64,000 nucleotides of DNA from Brevibacillus choshinensis (GTDB lineage: Bacteria > Bacillota > Bacilli > Brevibacillales > Brevibacillaceae). The notes under the pieces were generated by a model. That model searched no databases and had not been told where the DNA came from. It was given only the letters and a program-made list of their open reading frames with translations. Of this stretch, positions 36,000-44,583 are shown in pieces. The position numbers were made by a program, and so were the translations under genes. The stretch covers positions 347,501 through 411,500 of the forward strand of contig NZ_CP069127.1 of assembly GCF_016811915.1 (NCBI RefSeq), read 5' to 3'. Within the stretch, counting starts at the first letter, position 1. The number at the start of each line of letters is the position of its first letter.

Positions 36000-36076
36000 C
36001 GGCAGGAAGGAGTGAAAACAGGCAAGAAGCGGCTTTGTCCGCATAATCATATGGAAAAAACAAAGGAGAGATCATC

Positions 36077-36277
36077 ATGCAAACCATTACCCTGAATGTA
36101 GAAGGAATGTCCTGCAACCACTGCGTCAACACCATCGAGAAAACACTCAAAGAAATGGGTGCGGCTGGAAAGGTCAATCTGGCAGCGAAAACAGTCGAGG
36201 TTTCCTATGACGAGAAAGGCTTGTCGGTGGACGCCATCAAGGAAGCGATTGAAGAACAAGGCTACGACGTCGTGTAA
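36077..36277 (+). CDS. copZ: Copper chaperone
   Basis: A 66-residue single HMA domain with the metal site GMSCNHC near residue 10. It delivers Cu(I) to CopA and, in studied systems, to CsoR. AAAGGAGAG precedes the ATG. It is co-transcribed with copA. Confidence 0.95.
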   Translation: MQTITLNVEGMSCNHCVNTIEKTLKEMGAAGKVNLAAKTVEVSYDEKGLSVDAIKEAIEEQGYDVV

Positions 36278-36309
36278 GTTGAAGTCACCATGTAAAGGAA
36301 TGAGAAACA

Positions 36310-36340
36310 GCCCTAACGGATCATCGTTAGGGCCGTTTTG
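36310..36340 (+). terminator. Terminator of copA-copZ
   Basis: GCCCTAACG pairs with CGTTAGGGC around GATCAT, followed by CGTTTTG. Confidence 0.82.
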
Positions 36341-36352
36341 TTAGGGTAATCG

Positions 36353-36390
36353 AAAAGCTCCGCCTATCATGCAGGCGGAGCTTCCTTTTT
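36353..36390. terminator. Bidirectional terminator between copZ and the DUF2294 gene
   Basis: AAGCTCCGCCT pairs with AGGCGGAGCTT around ATCATGC. T-rich tracts on both strands let it serve the convergent minus-strand gene. Confidence 0.82.
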
Positions 36391-36399
36391 ATCCAGAGG

Positions 36400-36768
36400 T
36401 TAAGCCATGTTTTTTTCGAGATCCTTGTCCAACACATACACTTCGATGCGTTCCCCCATCTTGGTGCTGATGTCACTGTGGCTGGACAGCACCTTGCATC
36501 CGGTATGTTTTTCTACGATCGCCTCGGATTCCTCGCTGTACATCTCGCGCAGAACCTCACGCATTTCCTTTACGATACGGCGGCCCTTGTCATGGGTGGA
36601 CAGATGGCGTTCCTCTACCGTCAGCACACCTTTGAAACGGCAGATCACCATATCTCCGACGATGTACGTCTTTGCCTCTTGAGGTCCTCGCCCGATCAGG
36701 TCGCGCTGGAATTTGATAAAAGCCTCGCTAATCTCGGCTTCCAGCTTTTTTTTATTTGAGATGGCCAA
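36400..36768 (-). CDS. DUF2294-family protein
   Basis: A 122-residue conserved protein of unknown function. Family-like stretches are EAEISEAFIKFQRDLIGRGP, VICRFKGVLTVEE and EKHTGCKVLSSHSDIS. No catalytic motif is evident. Members occur widely in Firmicutes as single genes. The start is read as TTG at 36768, eight bases after GGGAGG; a longer frame begins before that site. Confidence 0.82.
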   Translation of the reverse strand: MAISNKKKLEAEISEAFIKFQRDLIGRGPQEAKTYIVGDMVICRFKGVLTVEERHLSTHDKGRRIVKEMREVLREMYSEESEAIVEKHTGCKVLSSHSDISTKMGERIEVYVLDKDLEKNMA

Positions 36769-36982
36769 GCGCCATACCTCCCACAATCGTCATTGTGCCT
36801 TATATTACTCAGGGGTCTTGGGCCTGTCAACTTGAATGGCACGGGAGGAAAAATGAAAAGCAATTTACTCGAAAATAAAAGAGAACTCACGAAATATCAT
36901 GAGCGAATGAGGCTTGATGGTAATAAAGCGCTTACATCGATAAAGAATCCACAAATCGTGCAAAACAGACAAAAACAGGACA

Positions 36983-37011
36983 TTAACAACCGGTTATGCC
37001 GGTCGTATAAT
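36983..37011 (+). promoter_or_regulatory. kdp operon promoter
   Basis: TTAACA (36983-36988) and TATAAT (37006-37011) are 17 bases apart. Transcription should begin near 37018, just before the riboswitch. The stretch 36787-36982 upstream of it shows no gene. Confidence 0.8.
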
Positions 37012-37024
37012 GAGACTCGTAACC

Positions 37025-37175
37025 AACAATTGCAAATCTGGCCAAATCCCGGGGCACTCGGGAACGGAGGACCCAATCAGTAGGGGTTAATCTCACGCAT
37101 CGTCGTGGGAGGGATGAGTAACTCTTTCGCCATCCTACCCGTCAGCTAACTTCGTCGGCTAAAGCGAGGGAGGTC
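37025..37175 (+). ncRNA. c-di-AMP riboswitch (ydaO/yuaA type)
   Basis: The leader shows the conserved ydaO blocks CGGGAACGGAGGACCCAAT and GGGGTTAATC near 37060-37092. The diagnostic CCGTCAGCTAACTTCG (about 37139-37155) and GAGGGAGG before the terminator follow. This class senses cyclic di-AMP and typically stops transcription of potassium-uptake or cell-wall genes when the nucleotide is abundant. Its place before kdp fits that role exactly. Ends are approximate. Confidence 0.9.
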
Positions 37176-37208
37176 TAAAGACCGCCTATTTGGATAGGCC
37201 TTTTTTGT
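37172..37208 (+). terminator. Expression-platform terminator of the riboswitch
   Basis: GCCTAT pairs with ATAGGC around TTGG, followed by CTTTTTTG. A small GGTC/GACC hairpin precedes it. It lies directly after the aptamer. Confidence 0.85.
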
Positions 37209-37350
37209 TGCCTGATGGCACGGGAAGGCTGCGCTCCAATCATTCTGCAGGTCTTTTTGTTTTGCTCTCAAACTGAATAAGCTGTTTTCGGAAGAAGGAA
37301 ACGGGAGACAAAACGCAAAGATGGCAAACCACTGTCAGCTGGGCGTTCGG

Positions 37351-37483
37351 TAGACCAATGAGTACTTTTTCTCCGATGATCGGATCGTTATGGCCGCGGG
37401 CTGCGGACGACTGCGTTCGTCTGTTTCGCTTGCCAATTCCATGGCGATTCTCGGGGAAATCGTAAGCATTGGTCTATTTTTTT
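37351..37483 (+). ncRNA. Second structured leader element of the kdp operon (unrecognised)
   Basis: TAGACCAATG (37351-37360) pairs perfectly with CATTGGTCTA (37467-37476), followed by seven T. The 106 enclosed bases contain several small hairpins: CCGA/TCGG, CCGC/GCGG, GACGA/TCGTC and CGATT/AATCG. A closing stem joined to a U-run is typical of riboswitch or leader-terminator designs. I do not recognise the class, and simple chance pairing remains possible. The other bases between 37209 and 37650 show no gene. Confidence 0.45.
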
Positions 37484-37650
37484 ATCCAATAAGGCAGGCC
37501 TTTTCCATAAGAGAGGGCACGTAAAGGATAAGCGAAAGAGGCGACCCAGTCGGACAGTTTCATAAAAAGGGCTTTTGGGCTCGGAGGTGGGCCAAACAAC
37601 GAAGCAGCGTAAGGGTCGGGAAATTGACAAAAGAGGGAGGGGTAAGACAC

Positions 37651-37758
37651 ATGGACGCGGTTTCCATACTGCTCTTGGCGCTTTCATTTGGTGCATTTTT
37701 CGCTTTCATCAAATTTTGCGACGCCGTGGTGAGAGAACAGGGAGGGGGAGAAAAATGA
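37651..37758 (+). CDS. Small membrane peptide translationally coupled to kdpF
   Basis: A 35-residue ORF, MDAVSILLLALSFGAFFAFI followed by a short polar tail ending GGGEK. It has one TM helix. GAGGGAGGGG lies a good distance before the ATG. Its TGA overlaps the kdpF ATG (ATGA), so it is probably translated and coupled. It is absent from the classical kdpFABC layout; a role as an extra small subunit is inference. Confidence 0.65.
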   Translation: MDAVSILLLALSFGAFFAFIKFCDAVVREQGGGEK

Positions 37759-37832
37759 TCTTGTTACTGCTGATCATGGCAGCACTCGCCTTGTATTTGT
37801 GCCATGCCTTGATTTATCCGGAAAAATACTGA
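37755..37832 (+). CDS. kdpF: KdpF small subunit of the potassium ATPase
   Basis: A 25-residue peptide, MILLLLIMAALALYLCHALI plus YPEKY, with the single TM helix and the YPEKY/YPEKF-type end of KdpF. In E. coli KdpF stabilises the KdpABC complex. The ribosome site GGAGGGGG lies in the end of the preceding ORF. kdpA starts 41 nt downstream. Confidence 0.88.
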   Translation: MILLLLIMAALALYLCHALIYPEKY

Positions 37833-37873
37833 GTTCGCTCGTTTCATTGAAAAGGAGTTAGGAGGAAACTGTC

Positions 37874-39547
37874 GTGGACTTTTTACAAATAGCGTTGGTC
37901 TTGGCCGTGCTGCTCGTTGTGGCCATACCGATGGGACGATATCTGGCTAGCGCATTCTCGCTCGAGAGGACCCGATTGGATCGGTTTTTTGGCGGGATGG
38001 AACAGCTGGTTTGCAAGGTATGCGGGATCCGCGCAGCCGACATGAGCTGGAAGCAGTACGCAGCGGCAGTACTGGTGAGCAATATGACAATGGTGGCAAT
38101 CGCCTATTTGCTGCTTCGCTTGCAAGGGGGACTGCCTGGTAATCCAAGCGGCATTGGCTCGATGGAACCACTGCTGTCGTTCAATACGGCAGCCAGCTTT
38201 TTGACCAATACCAACCTGCAGCACTACAGCGGTGAGAGCGGACTGTCGTATCTCTCCCAGATGATGGTCATTATTTATCTGATGTTCACCACGCCGGCGA
38301 CAGGCATCGCCGTCGTCATGGCATTCATGCGCGGATTGACGGGCAAGCGCAGCATCGGCAACTACTACGTCGACCTCATCCGTGCTCATACACGAGTCCT
38401 GATTCCTCTCGCGATCGTCGTCACGCTGCTGCTCGTCACTCAAGGGGTTCCGCAAACATTGGAACCAACGGCGACAGCGACTACGATCACGGGGGCGGAG
38501 CAGCAGATCGCACGGGGACCCGTTGCTTCGCTCGTTTCGATCAAGCATTTGGGTACGAACGGCGGGGGATTTTTCGGGGTCAACTCCTCCCATCCGTTTG
38601 AAAACCCGACGCCGTTTTCGAACGTATTGGAAATCCTGTCGATGTTCTTGATTCCTGCGTCGCTGCCGTTTACGTTCGGATTCATGGCAAAAAGCCGCAA
38701 GCAAGGCTGGATGATCTTTGGGGCAATGGGCGTCATGTTTCTCGGCTTCCTGCTCCTCGCCTACTTCAATGAGGTGAACGGAAATCCGGCGTTGGAGCGT
38801 GCGGGACTGTCCCAGACAATGGGCAGCATGGAAGGAAAAGAGGTCCGTTTTGGCATGGCGCAGACTGCGTTGTTTACCGCTGTTACGACTGCGGCCACTA
38901 CGGGTACGGTGAACAACATGCACGATACGCTGACACCTCTGGGGGGATTGGTACCGCTAGGAGAAATGATGCTCAATTGCGTCTTTGGCGGAGACGGTGT
39001 CGGTACGGTCAACATCCTGATGTACGCGATTTTGGCGGTTTTCATCGCAGGTCTGATGGTGGGGCGCACCCCAGAGTTTTTGGGACGCAAGATCGAAGGC
39101 AGAGAAATGAAGCTGATCGCCATCGCAATCCTCGTGCATCCATTGATCATCCTGGCACCAACGGCGATTGCCTTGGCGACGGATATGGGCATGTCCGGGA
39201 TCTCAAACCCTGGATTCCACGGCATTTCGCAAGTGCTCTACGAATTTACTTCATCGGCTGCCAACAACGGCTCCGGATTCGAAGGACTGGGAGACAACAC
39301 GCCGTTCTGGAATATCTCGACGGGCCTGGTCATGCTGTTGGGCCGGTACGTCTCGATCATTGCCATGCTGGCGGTAGCAGGTTCGCTCATTGTCAAAACG
39401 CCGGTGCCAGAAACGATGGGGACCCTTCGTACCGACAATAGCGTCTTCCTGGTGATCCTGATTGCAACGGTAGCGATCGTAGGCGCGCTGACTTTCCTGC
39501 CTGTGCTGACATTGGGGCCGATTGCGGAGTGGCTGACCATCCGATAG
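37874..39547 (+). CDS. kdpA: KdpA, potassium-binding subunit
   Basis: A 557-residue channel-like subunit, the normal length. It has about ten TM helices and the four selectivity-filter-like loops; visible ones are TNTNLQHYSGESGLSY, GTNGGGFFGVNSSHPFENPT and SSAANNGSGFEGL. It selects K+ and passes it to KdpB. The start is a GTG at 37874 preceded by TTAGGAGGAAAC. Confidence 0.97.
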   Translation: MDFLQIALVLAVLLVVAIPMGRYLASAFSLERTRLDRFFGGMEQLVCKVCGIRAADMSWKQYAAAVLVSNMTMVAIAYLLLRLQGGLPGNPSGIGSMEPLLSFNTAASFLTNTNLQHYSGESGLSYLSQMMVIIYLMFTTPATGIAVVMAFMRGLTGKRSIGNYYVDLIRAHTRVLIPLAIVVTLLLVTQGVPQTLEPTATATTITGAEQQIARGPVASLVSIKHLGTNGGGFFGVNSSHPFENPTPFSNVLEILSMFLIPASLPFTFGFMAKSRKQGWMIFGAMGVMFLGFLLLAYFNEVNGNPALERAGLSQTMGSMEGKEVRFGMAQTALFTAVTTAATTGTVNNMHDTLTPLGGLVPLGEMMLNCVFGGDGVGTVNILMYAILAVFIAGLMVGRTPEFLGRKIEGREMKLIAIAILVHPLIILAPTAIALATDMGMSGISNPGFHGISQVLYEFTSSAANNGSGFEGLGDNTPFWNISTGLVMLLGRYVSIIAMLAVAGSLIVKTPVPETMGTLRTDNSVFLVILIATVAIVGALTFLPVLTLGPIAEWLTIR

Positions 39548-39593
39548 AGTGAGTCGGATTTGAAAATGGATAGAGGCAAAGGAGATGGCTGCG

Positions 39594-41633
39594 ATGAGCA
39601 GAACGCGCACGGCTGCGCTGCCCAAGGATTTGTATCGGCGGGCTTTTGCGGAGTCTTTCAAAAAACTTGACCCGCGCATCATGATGAAAAATCCGGTGAT
39701 GTTTGTAGTGGAGGTAGGGTTTGTCATTACCCTGCTCCTCACCTTCATTCCCAACATGTTCGGGGGAGCGTCGGAACCCTTTTACAACGGTGTCGTGAGT
39801 CTGATCTTGCTGGTGACCATCCTGTTCGCCAACTTCGCAGAGGCATTGGCGGAAGGTCGAGGCAAAGCGCAAGCTGAGAGCTTGAAGAAAACCAAGCAGG
39901 ATACAAAGGCGCGGCGTCTCGCCAAAGACGGCTCCATACAAACGGTCGATTCCACTGATCTGCGAAAAGGCGACATCGTTGTCGTAGAGACAGGCGAGCT
40001 GATCCCAAGCGACGGTGAAATCATTGAAGGGGTAGCCTCCGTCGATGAATCCGCCATTACAGGTGAATCCGCTCCTGTCATCAAGGAGGCTGGCGGTGAT
40101 TTCAGCTCGGTTACAGGCGGCACTCGCGTCGTCAGTGACAGAATTCGGATTCGGGTCACGACGGATCCGGGTGAATCGTTCCTCGATCGCATGATTTCGC
40201 TGGTAGAGGGTGCGAAACGCCAAAAGACACCGAATGAAATCGCGTTAAACACTCTTTTGGTCAGCTTGACCCTGATTTTCCTGATCGTCTGCACGACGCT
40301 GCTGCCGATTGCCGGTTATGTGAATGCAGCGATTCCCGTGGCGACACTCATAGCCTTGCTCGTATGCCTGATTCCGACAACGATCGGCGGGCTGTTATCG
40401 GCGATCGGGATCGCAGGGATGGATCGCGTGACGCAATTCAACGTCATCGCCATGTCCGGGAAAGCAGTAGAAGCATCCGGTGACATCAACACCATCATTT
40501 TGGATAAAACCGGGACGATCACGCACGGAAACCGGATGGCAGCGGAGTTTGTAACCGTAGGGAGAGCCAAACCGGACGTGCTGAATCGAGTAGCAGCGCA
40601 AAGCTCCATTTACGATGAAACCCCCGAAGGCCGCTCCGTTATTGAGCTGGCGAAGAAACAAGGTCTGGCTGGCGAAGCGCTGGATCTGCCTGGTTCAGAA
40701 GTCGTAGAGTTCCGTGCCGAAACCCGAATGAGCGGTACGAACCTGGCAGACGGCACCCTCATTCGCAAGGGGGCCGTGGATGCGATCAAACAATACGTCA
40801 GCGAGCAGGGAGGCAGTATTCCCGCAGACCTGGAGACGAAAGCGAATGCGATTGCGGTAGCCGGCGGCACACCATTGGCTGTCGTGGAAGGCAAGACCAT
40901 TCTGGGATTGATTTATTTGAAGGATACTGTGAAGCCAGGTATGCGGGAGCGCTTTGAGGAGCTGCGCCGCATGGGAATCCGCACGGTGATGTGTACAGGG
41001 GATAATCCGCTGACGGCAGCGACCATTGCCAAGGAAGCCGGCGTCGATGACTTCGTGGCGGAGGCGAAGCCGGAAGACAAGATTGCATTAATCCGCAAAG
41101 AACAGGCAGAAGGCAAGCTGGTTGCAATGACCGGTGACGGAACGAACGATGCACCTGCGCTCGCACAGGCTGATGTGGGGCTCGCGATGAACACGGGGAC
41201 TGTTGCGGCGAAGGAGGCGGCCAACATGGTCGATCTGGACTCTGACCCGACCAAAATCATCGAGGTCGTTGCGATCGGCAAGCAGCTGCTCATGACCCGC
41301 GGCGCCTTGACGACGTTTAGTATCGCGAATGACGTGGCGAAATACTTTGCGATCATCCCGGCGATGTTCATGCTGGCGATTCCGCAGATGAACGCGCTCA
41401 ACATCATGAGCCTGGCGACACCGCAAAGCGCGATTCTGTCGGCTTTGATCTTTAATGCGATCATCATCCCGATCCTGATTCCGCTCGCGATGAAGGGTGT
41501 CAAATATACGCCGATGAACGCTTCCAAGCTGCTCAGCCGCAATCTCGTCATCTATGGACTTGGGGGCATACTCGCACCGTTTGTCGGGATCAAGCTCATT
41601 GACCTAGTCCTGATCTCGGTCGGGCTGGTGTAA
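39594..41633 (+). CDS. kdpB: KdpB, P-type ATPase catalytic subunit
   Basis: A 679-residue P1A-type ATPase. It has an actuator TGES (AITGESAPV), the conserved region [14 protein letters not shown], phosphorylation site DKTGTIT and hinge [17 protein letters not shown]. It powers K+ uptake by KdpA. The ATG at 39594 is nine bases after AAAGGAG; the in-frame ATG at 39585 abuts the site and is unlikely. Confidence 0.97.
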   Translation: MSRTRTAALPKDLYRRAFAESFKKLDPRIMMKNPVMFVVEVGFVITLLLTFIPNMFGGASEPFYNGVVSLILLVTILFANFAEALAEGRGKAQAESLKKTKQDTKARRLAKDGSIQTVDSTDLRKGDIVVVETGELIPSDGEIIEGVASVDESAITGESAPVIKEAGGDFSSVTGGTRVVSDRIRIRVTTDPGESFLDRMISLVEGAKRQKTPNEIALNTLLVSLTLIFLIVCTTLLPIAGYVNAAIPVATLIALLVCLIPTTIGGLLSAIGIAGMDRVTQFNVIAMSGKAVEASGDINTIILDKTGTITHGNRMAAEFVTVGRAKPDVLNRVAAQSSIYDETPEGRSVIELAKKQGLAGEALDLPGSEVVEFRAETRMSGTNLADGTLIRKGAVDAIKQYVSEQGGSIPADLETKANAIAVAGGTPLAVVEGKTILGLIYLKDTVKPGMRERFEELRRMGIRTVMCTGDNPLTAATIAKEAGVDDFVAEAKPEDKIALIRKEQAEGKLVAMTGDGTNDAPALAQADVGLAMNTGTVAAKEAANMVDLDSDPTKIIEVVAIGKQLLMTRGALTTFSIANDVAKYFAIIPAMFMLAIPQMNALNIMSLATPQSAILSALIFNAIIIPILIPLAMKGVKYTPMNASKLLSRNLVIYGLGGILAPFVGIKLIDLVLISVGLV

Positions 41634-41669
41634 CCATCATTTATACAAGGAAAGCAAAGGTGAAGATCT

Positions 41670-42230
41670 ATGTGGCTTACCAATCTGCGTCTCAGTATCG
41701 CACTGCTGTTGATCTGCGGTCTGGCGTATCCCCTGGCGATGACGGGGATTGCCCAGGTCGTGATGCCGGCGCAGGCGAGCGGCAGCTTGATCGTCGATTC
41801 TTCGGGCAAGGTAATCGGCTCTGAACTGATCGGCCAGAATTTCACGGATCCGAGGTACTTTTCCGGACGTGTTTCATCGATAGAAAACAACGCAGCAGGT
41901 TCGGGGTCCAACAACTATGCACCGTCCAACCCGGCGCTAATCGAGCGGACGAGGAAAGATTTGGATGCCTTTTTACGTGCCAACCCGGGGGTCAAGCTTG
42001 AGGACATTCCCGCTGATCTGCTGACCAACTCCGGTTCGGGTCTCGACCCGCACATTTCCCCGCAGGCAGCGCGGGTACAAGTCGAGCGCATCGCCCAAGC
42101 GCGCAATTTGGATCCAGCCAAGCTGCAAGCGTTGATCGAGCAGCATACGGAAGGCAGAAGCATGGGGGTATTCGGTGAACCGAGGGTAAACGTCCTGAAG
42201 CTGAATCTGGCGCTGGATCAACTGAAATAA
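41670..42230 (+). CDS. kdpC: KdpC subunit
   Basis: A 186-residue subunit with one N-terminal TM helix (LLLICGLAYPLAMTGIAQVV) and the KdpC motifs GSELIGQNF, PRYFSGRVSS, ASGSGSNYAPSNP-like SGSNNYAPSNPAL and SGSGLDPHISPQAA. It assists ATP binding by KdpB. The KdpD-like gene begins 13 nt later. Confidence 0.96.
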   Translation: MWLTNLRLSIALLLICGLAYPLAMTGIAQVVMPAQASGSLIVDSSGKVIGSELIGQNFTDPRYFSGRVSSIENNAAGSGSNNYAPSNPALIERTRKDLDAFLRANPGVKLEDIPADLLTNSGSGLDPHISPQAARVQVERIAQARNLDPAKLQALIEQHTEGRSMGVFGEPRVNVLKLNLALDQLK

Positions 42231-42243
42231 GGAGAGCGAGTGC

Positions 42244-44571
42244 ATGGGAGAGCAGTTTCGGAGAAAGTCCCCTGAAGAGATCTTGAAGTCCATTTCCAAC
42301 ATGCATCGGGGAAGGCTGAAAATCATCCTCGGGGCAGTGAGCGGTTCCGGAAAAACCTATCATTTGCTGATGGAAGGGAGAAGCTTGAAGAAAAAGGGGA
42401 TCGATGTGGTGATCGGCGCCCTCAGGATCGCCACTCGTCCGAAGCTGGCAGAGCAGCTCGAGGGGCTGGAGAAGATCGCGGAGATTGCCTGGAGCACGCG
42501 CGATGAAGATAGGTGCGATCTGGACGTGGAGGCAATACTAGCGCGCGATCCAGAGGTCGTACTCGTAGACGGGCTGGCGCATCGCAATCGACCGGAGGCC
42601 CTCAGGCCGACTCGTCTGGACGATGTCCGTTACTTGCTGGACCGCAATATCAGCGTGATTGCGACCGTCAATATTTACGAGCTGGCAGGCATGATGGAGC
42701 TGGCGGAACGCCTGACCAAGGCGGAGGTGCGGATCGAACAGTGTGTGCCAGAGGATACGCTGGCTTTGGCGGATGAGGTGAAGCTGTTGGATGTCACGCC
42801 CGAGTCCATGCTGAAGCGGCTGGAGGAAGGTCATATCGAGGTTCCGCAGTCGGGACTAACGCTGTTTCGCCGGGACAATCTCCAAGTCTTGCGGGAGCTG
42901 GCGCTTCGGTTTGTTGCGAATGGCGTCAACGAGGATTTGGAGGACTATCGGGAGAGGCATGGACTGGTCGGGGCATCGGGAGCGACAGAGCGTGTACTGG
43001 TGACGGCGCAGTATCACTGGAACGGCTCGATTCTGGTCAGGCGGGGCCAGCAGGTAGCCAAGCGGCTCGGAGGAGAGCTTTTGGTGGTCTGCTTTCGGTC
43101 CCCGTCAAAAAAGCTGACGAAAGAGGAAGCAACCTTTCGGCGATCGATCGGCAAGCTGGTCGAAAAGGTAGGGGGAGTTTTTGAGGAGCGCCCTTTGCAG
43201 CGGGATTTGGACGTGGCAAACGAGCTGGTCGCCTACGCGATGGAAAACAACGTGACGCGAATAGTCATGGGGCAGTCCAAGCGAACGAGGTGGGAAGAAA
43301 TCTGGCGGGGCTCTGTCGTCCACAAGATCCTACGGAAGACGAGGAACATTGATATTTTCATCGTGGCGGACCGCTCCGAGCGGGATGGTGAGCGGGTGCT
43401 GCCGACCAAGAGAAGGACTCCGCAGCCAAATCCGTATCGCCGCTTGTCACAAGAAGAAGTCAAGCGGGAAATCGGAAGAATCCAAAGAGGCACGCTCAAA
43501 GTCTACGTCGGCGCGGCACCCGGAGTCGGCAAAACCTACACGATGCTCAGGGAAGGAAACGAGCTCGTGCAAAAGGGGATCGACGTGGTCATCGGCCTCT
43601 TGGAGGCGCATGGACGAAAGGAAACGATCGAGCTGGTAGGCGATCTCCCTGTGGTGGCCCGCAAACGAATTCCGTACAAGAACGTGGTCCTCGAGGAAAT
43701 GGATACGGACGCGATCATTCGCCGCAATCCGGAGGTCGTGCTGGTCGATGAACTTGCCCATACCAACGTGCCGGGCAGCGTGTGCGAGAAGCGCTATCAG
43801 GATGTGGAGAAGATTTTGGCGGCAGGCATTTCCGTCATTTCCACGATGAACATCCAGCATCTGGAGAGTCTGAATGACAGCGTCGAGCAGATCACGGGCA
43901 TCCGGGTGAGGGAAACGGTGCCTGACCATATTCTGCATCAGGCGGACGAGGTGGAGCTGATCGATATTTCCCCCAAAGCCCTGCGGCAGCGAATGCGTGA
44001 AGGGAACATTTACGCCATGGAAAAAGTGGAGCAGTCTCTGAATCACTTTTTCAAAACAGGCAATCTGATCGCGCTCAGAGAGCTAGCGTTGCGGGAAGTG
44101 GCAGACGATGTCGATGAACGGCTGGAGGCTTGGGAGCGGCGGACGCTGCGCGGGCCTTGGCGGCAGCAGGAAGTGATTTTTGTCTGCGTCAATTTGCGGG
44201 CAGACAGTGAGAGGCTGATCCGCCAGGGCTTTCGCATCGCTTATCGTCTCAAGGCGCGCTGGCATGTCACGTACGTGCAGGATCACCAGCCCTTGACGGC
44301 AGAGGAAGAGCTGCAGCTGGAAAAGCTGAAGAAGCTGACACAGCGGCTCGGAGGCATTTTTGAGCACGGGAAGGCAGCGAACGGGCGCAAGGTATTTACC
44401 GAGCTGGTGCGCCTGATGAATGAGAGACAAACGACTCAGGCAGTCATCGGACAGTCGGCGAGGACGAGGTGGAAGGAAATTCGGGAAGGGTCCGTCATAT
44501 TGCGGCTGCTGCGGGAAGTCAGGCACATGGATGTGCTGGTCGTGGCTGATCAGACACCCGACTCGATGTGA
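42244..44571 (+). CDS. kdpD: Tandem KdpD sensor protein without a histidine kinase
   Basis: A 775-residue protein made of two KdpD N-terminal modules, each a KdpD ATP-binding domain plus a USP-like domain, repeated with a 393-residue offset. Both begin with a matching basic segment (RRKSPEEIL and RRLSQEEVK). Walker A is GAVSGSGKT at 30-38 and GAAPGVGKT at 423-431. Module 2 has the intact VLVDELAH (Glu503), whereas module 1 reads VLVDGLAH (Gly110), losing the acid. USP parts end with GQSKRTRW and GQSARTRW. There are no TM helices, no GAF, no phospho-His box, no HATPase domain and no kdpE nearby. Truncated single KdpD proteins are known; a tandem fusion is unusual. Staphylococcal KdpD USP binds c-di-AMP; binding here is not shown. 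Confidence 0.9.
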   Translation: MGEQFRRKSPEEILKSISNMHRGRLKIILGAVSGSGKTYHLLMEGRSLKKKGIDVVIGALRIATRPKLAEQLEGLEKIAEIAWSTRDEDRCDLDVEAILARDPEVVLVDGLAHRNRPEALRPTRLDDVRYLLDRNISVIATVNIYELAGMMELAERLTKAEVRIEQCVPEDTLALADEVKLLDVTPESMLKRLEEGHIEVPQSGLTLFRRDNLQVLRELALRFVANGVNEDLEDYRERHGLVGASGATERVLVTAQYHWNGSILVRRGQQVAKRLGGELLVVCFRSPSKKLTKEEATFRRSIGKLVEKVGGVFEERPLQRDLDVANELVAYAMENNVTRIVMGQSKRTRWEEIWRGSVVHKILRKTRNIDIFIVADRSERDGERVLPTKRRTPQPNPYRRLSQEEVKREIGRIQRGTLKVYVGAAPGVGKTYTMLREGNELVQKGIDVVIGLLEAHGRKETIELVGDLPVVARKRIPYKNVVLEEMDTDAIIRRNPEVVLVDELAHTNVPGSVCEKRYQDVEKILAAGISVISTMNIQHLESLNDSVEQITGIRVRETVPDHILHQADEVELIDISPKALRQRMREGNIYAMEKVEQSLNHFFKTGNLIALRELALREVADDVDERLEAWERRTLRGPWRQQEVIFVCVNLRADSERLIRQGFRIAYRLKARWHVTYVQDHQPLTAEEELQLEKLKKLTQRLGGIFEHGKAANGRKVFTELVRLMNERQTTQAVIGQSARTRWKEIREGSVILRLLREVRHMDVLVVADQTPDSM

Positions 44572-44583
44572 GGGAGGATAACG

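Noticed and set aside
37209..37350. A third riboswitch or T-box between the c-di-AMP riboswitch and the second element
   Set aside because: No conserved T-box or other aptamer sequence is visible; only weak scattered pairings.
37883..38923. Minus-strand open frame opposite kdpA
   Set aside because: kdpA is unmistakable, and the antisense product is rich in Arg/His/Gln, typical of a shadow frame.
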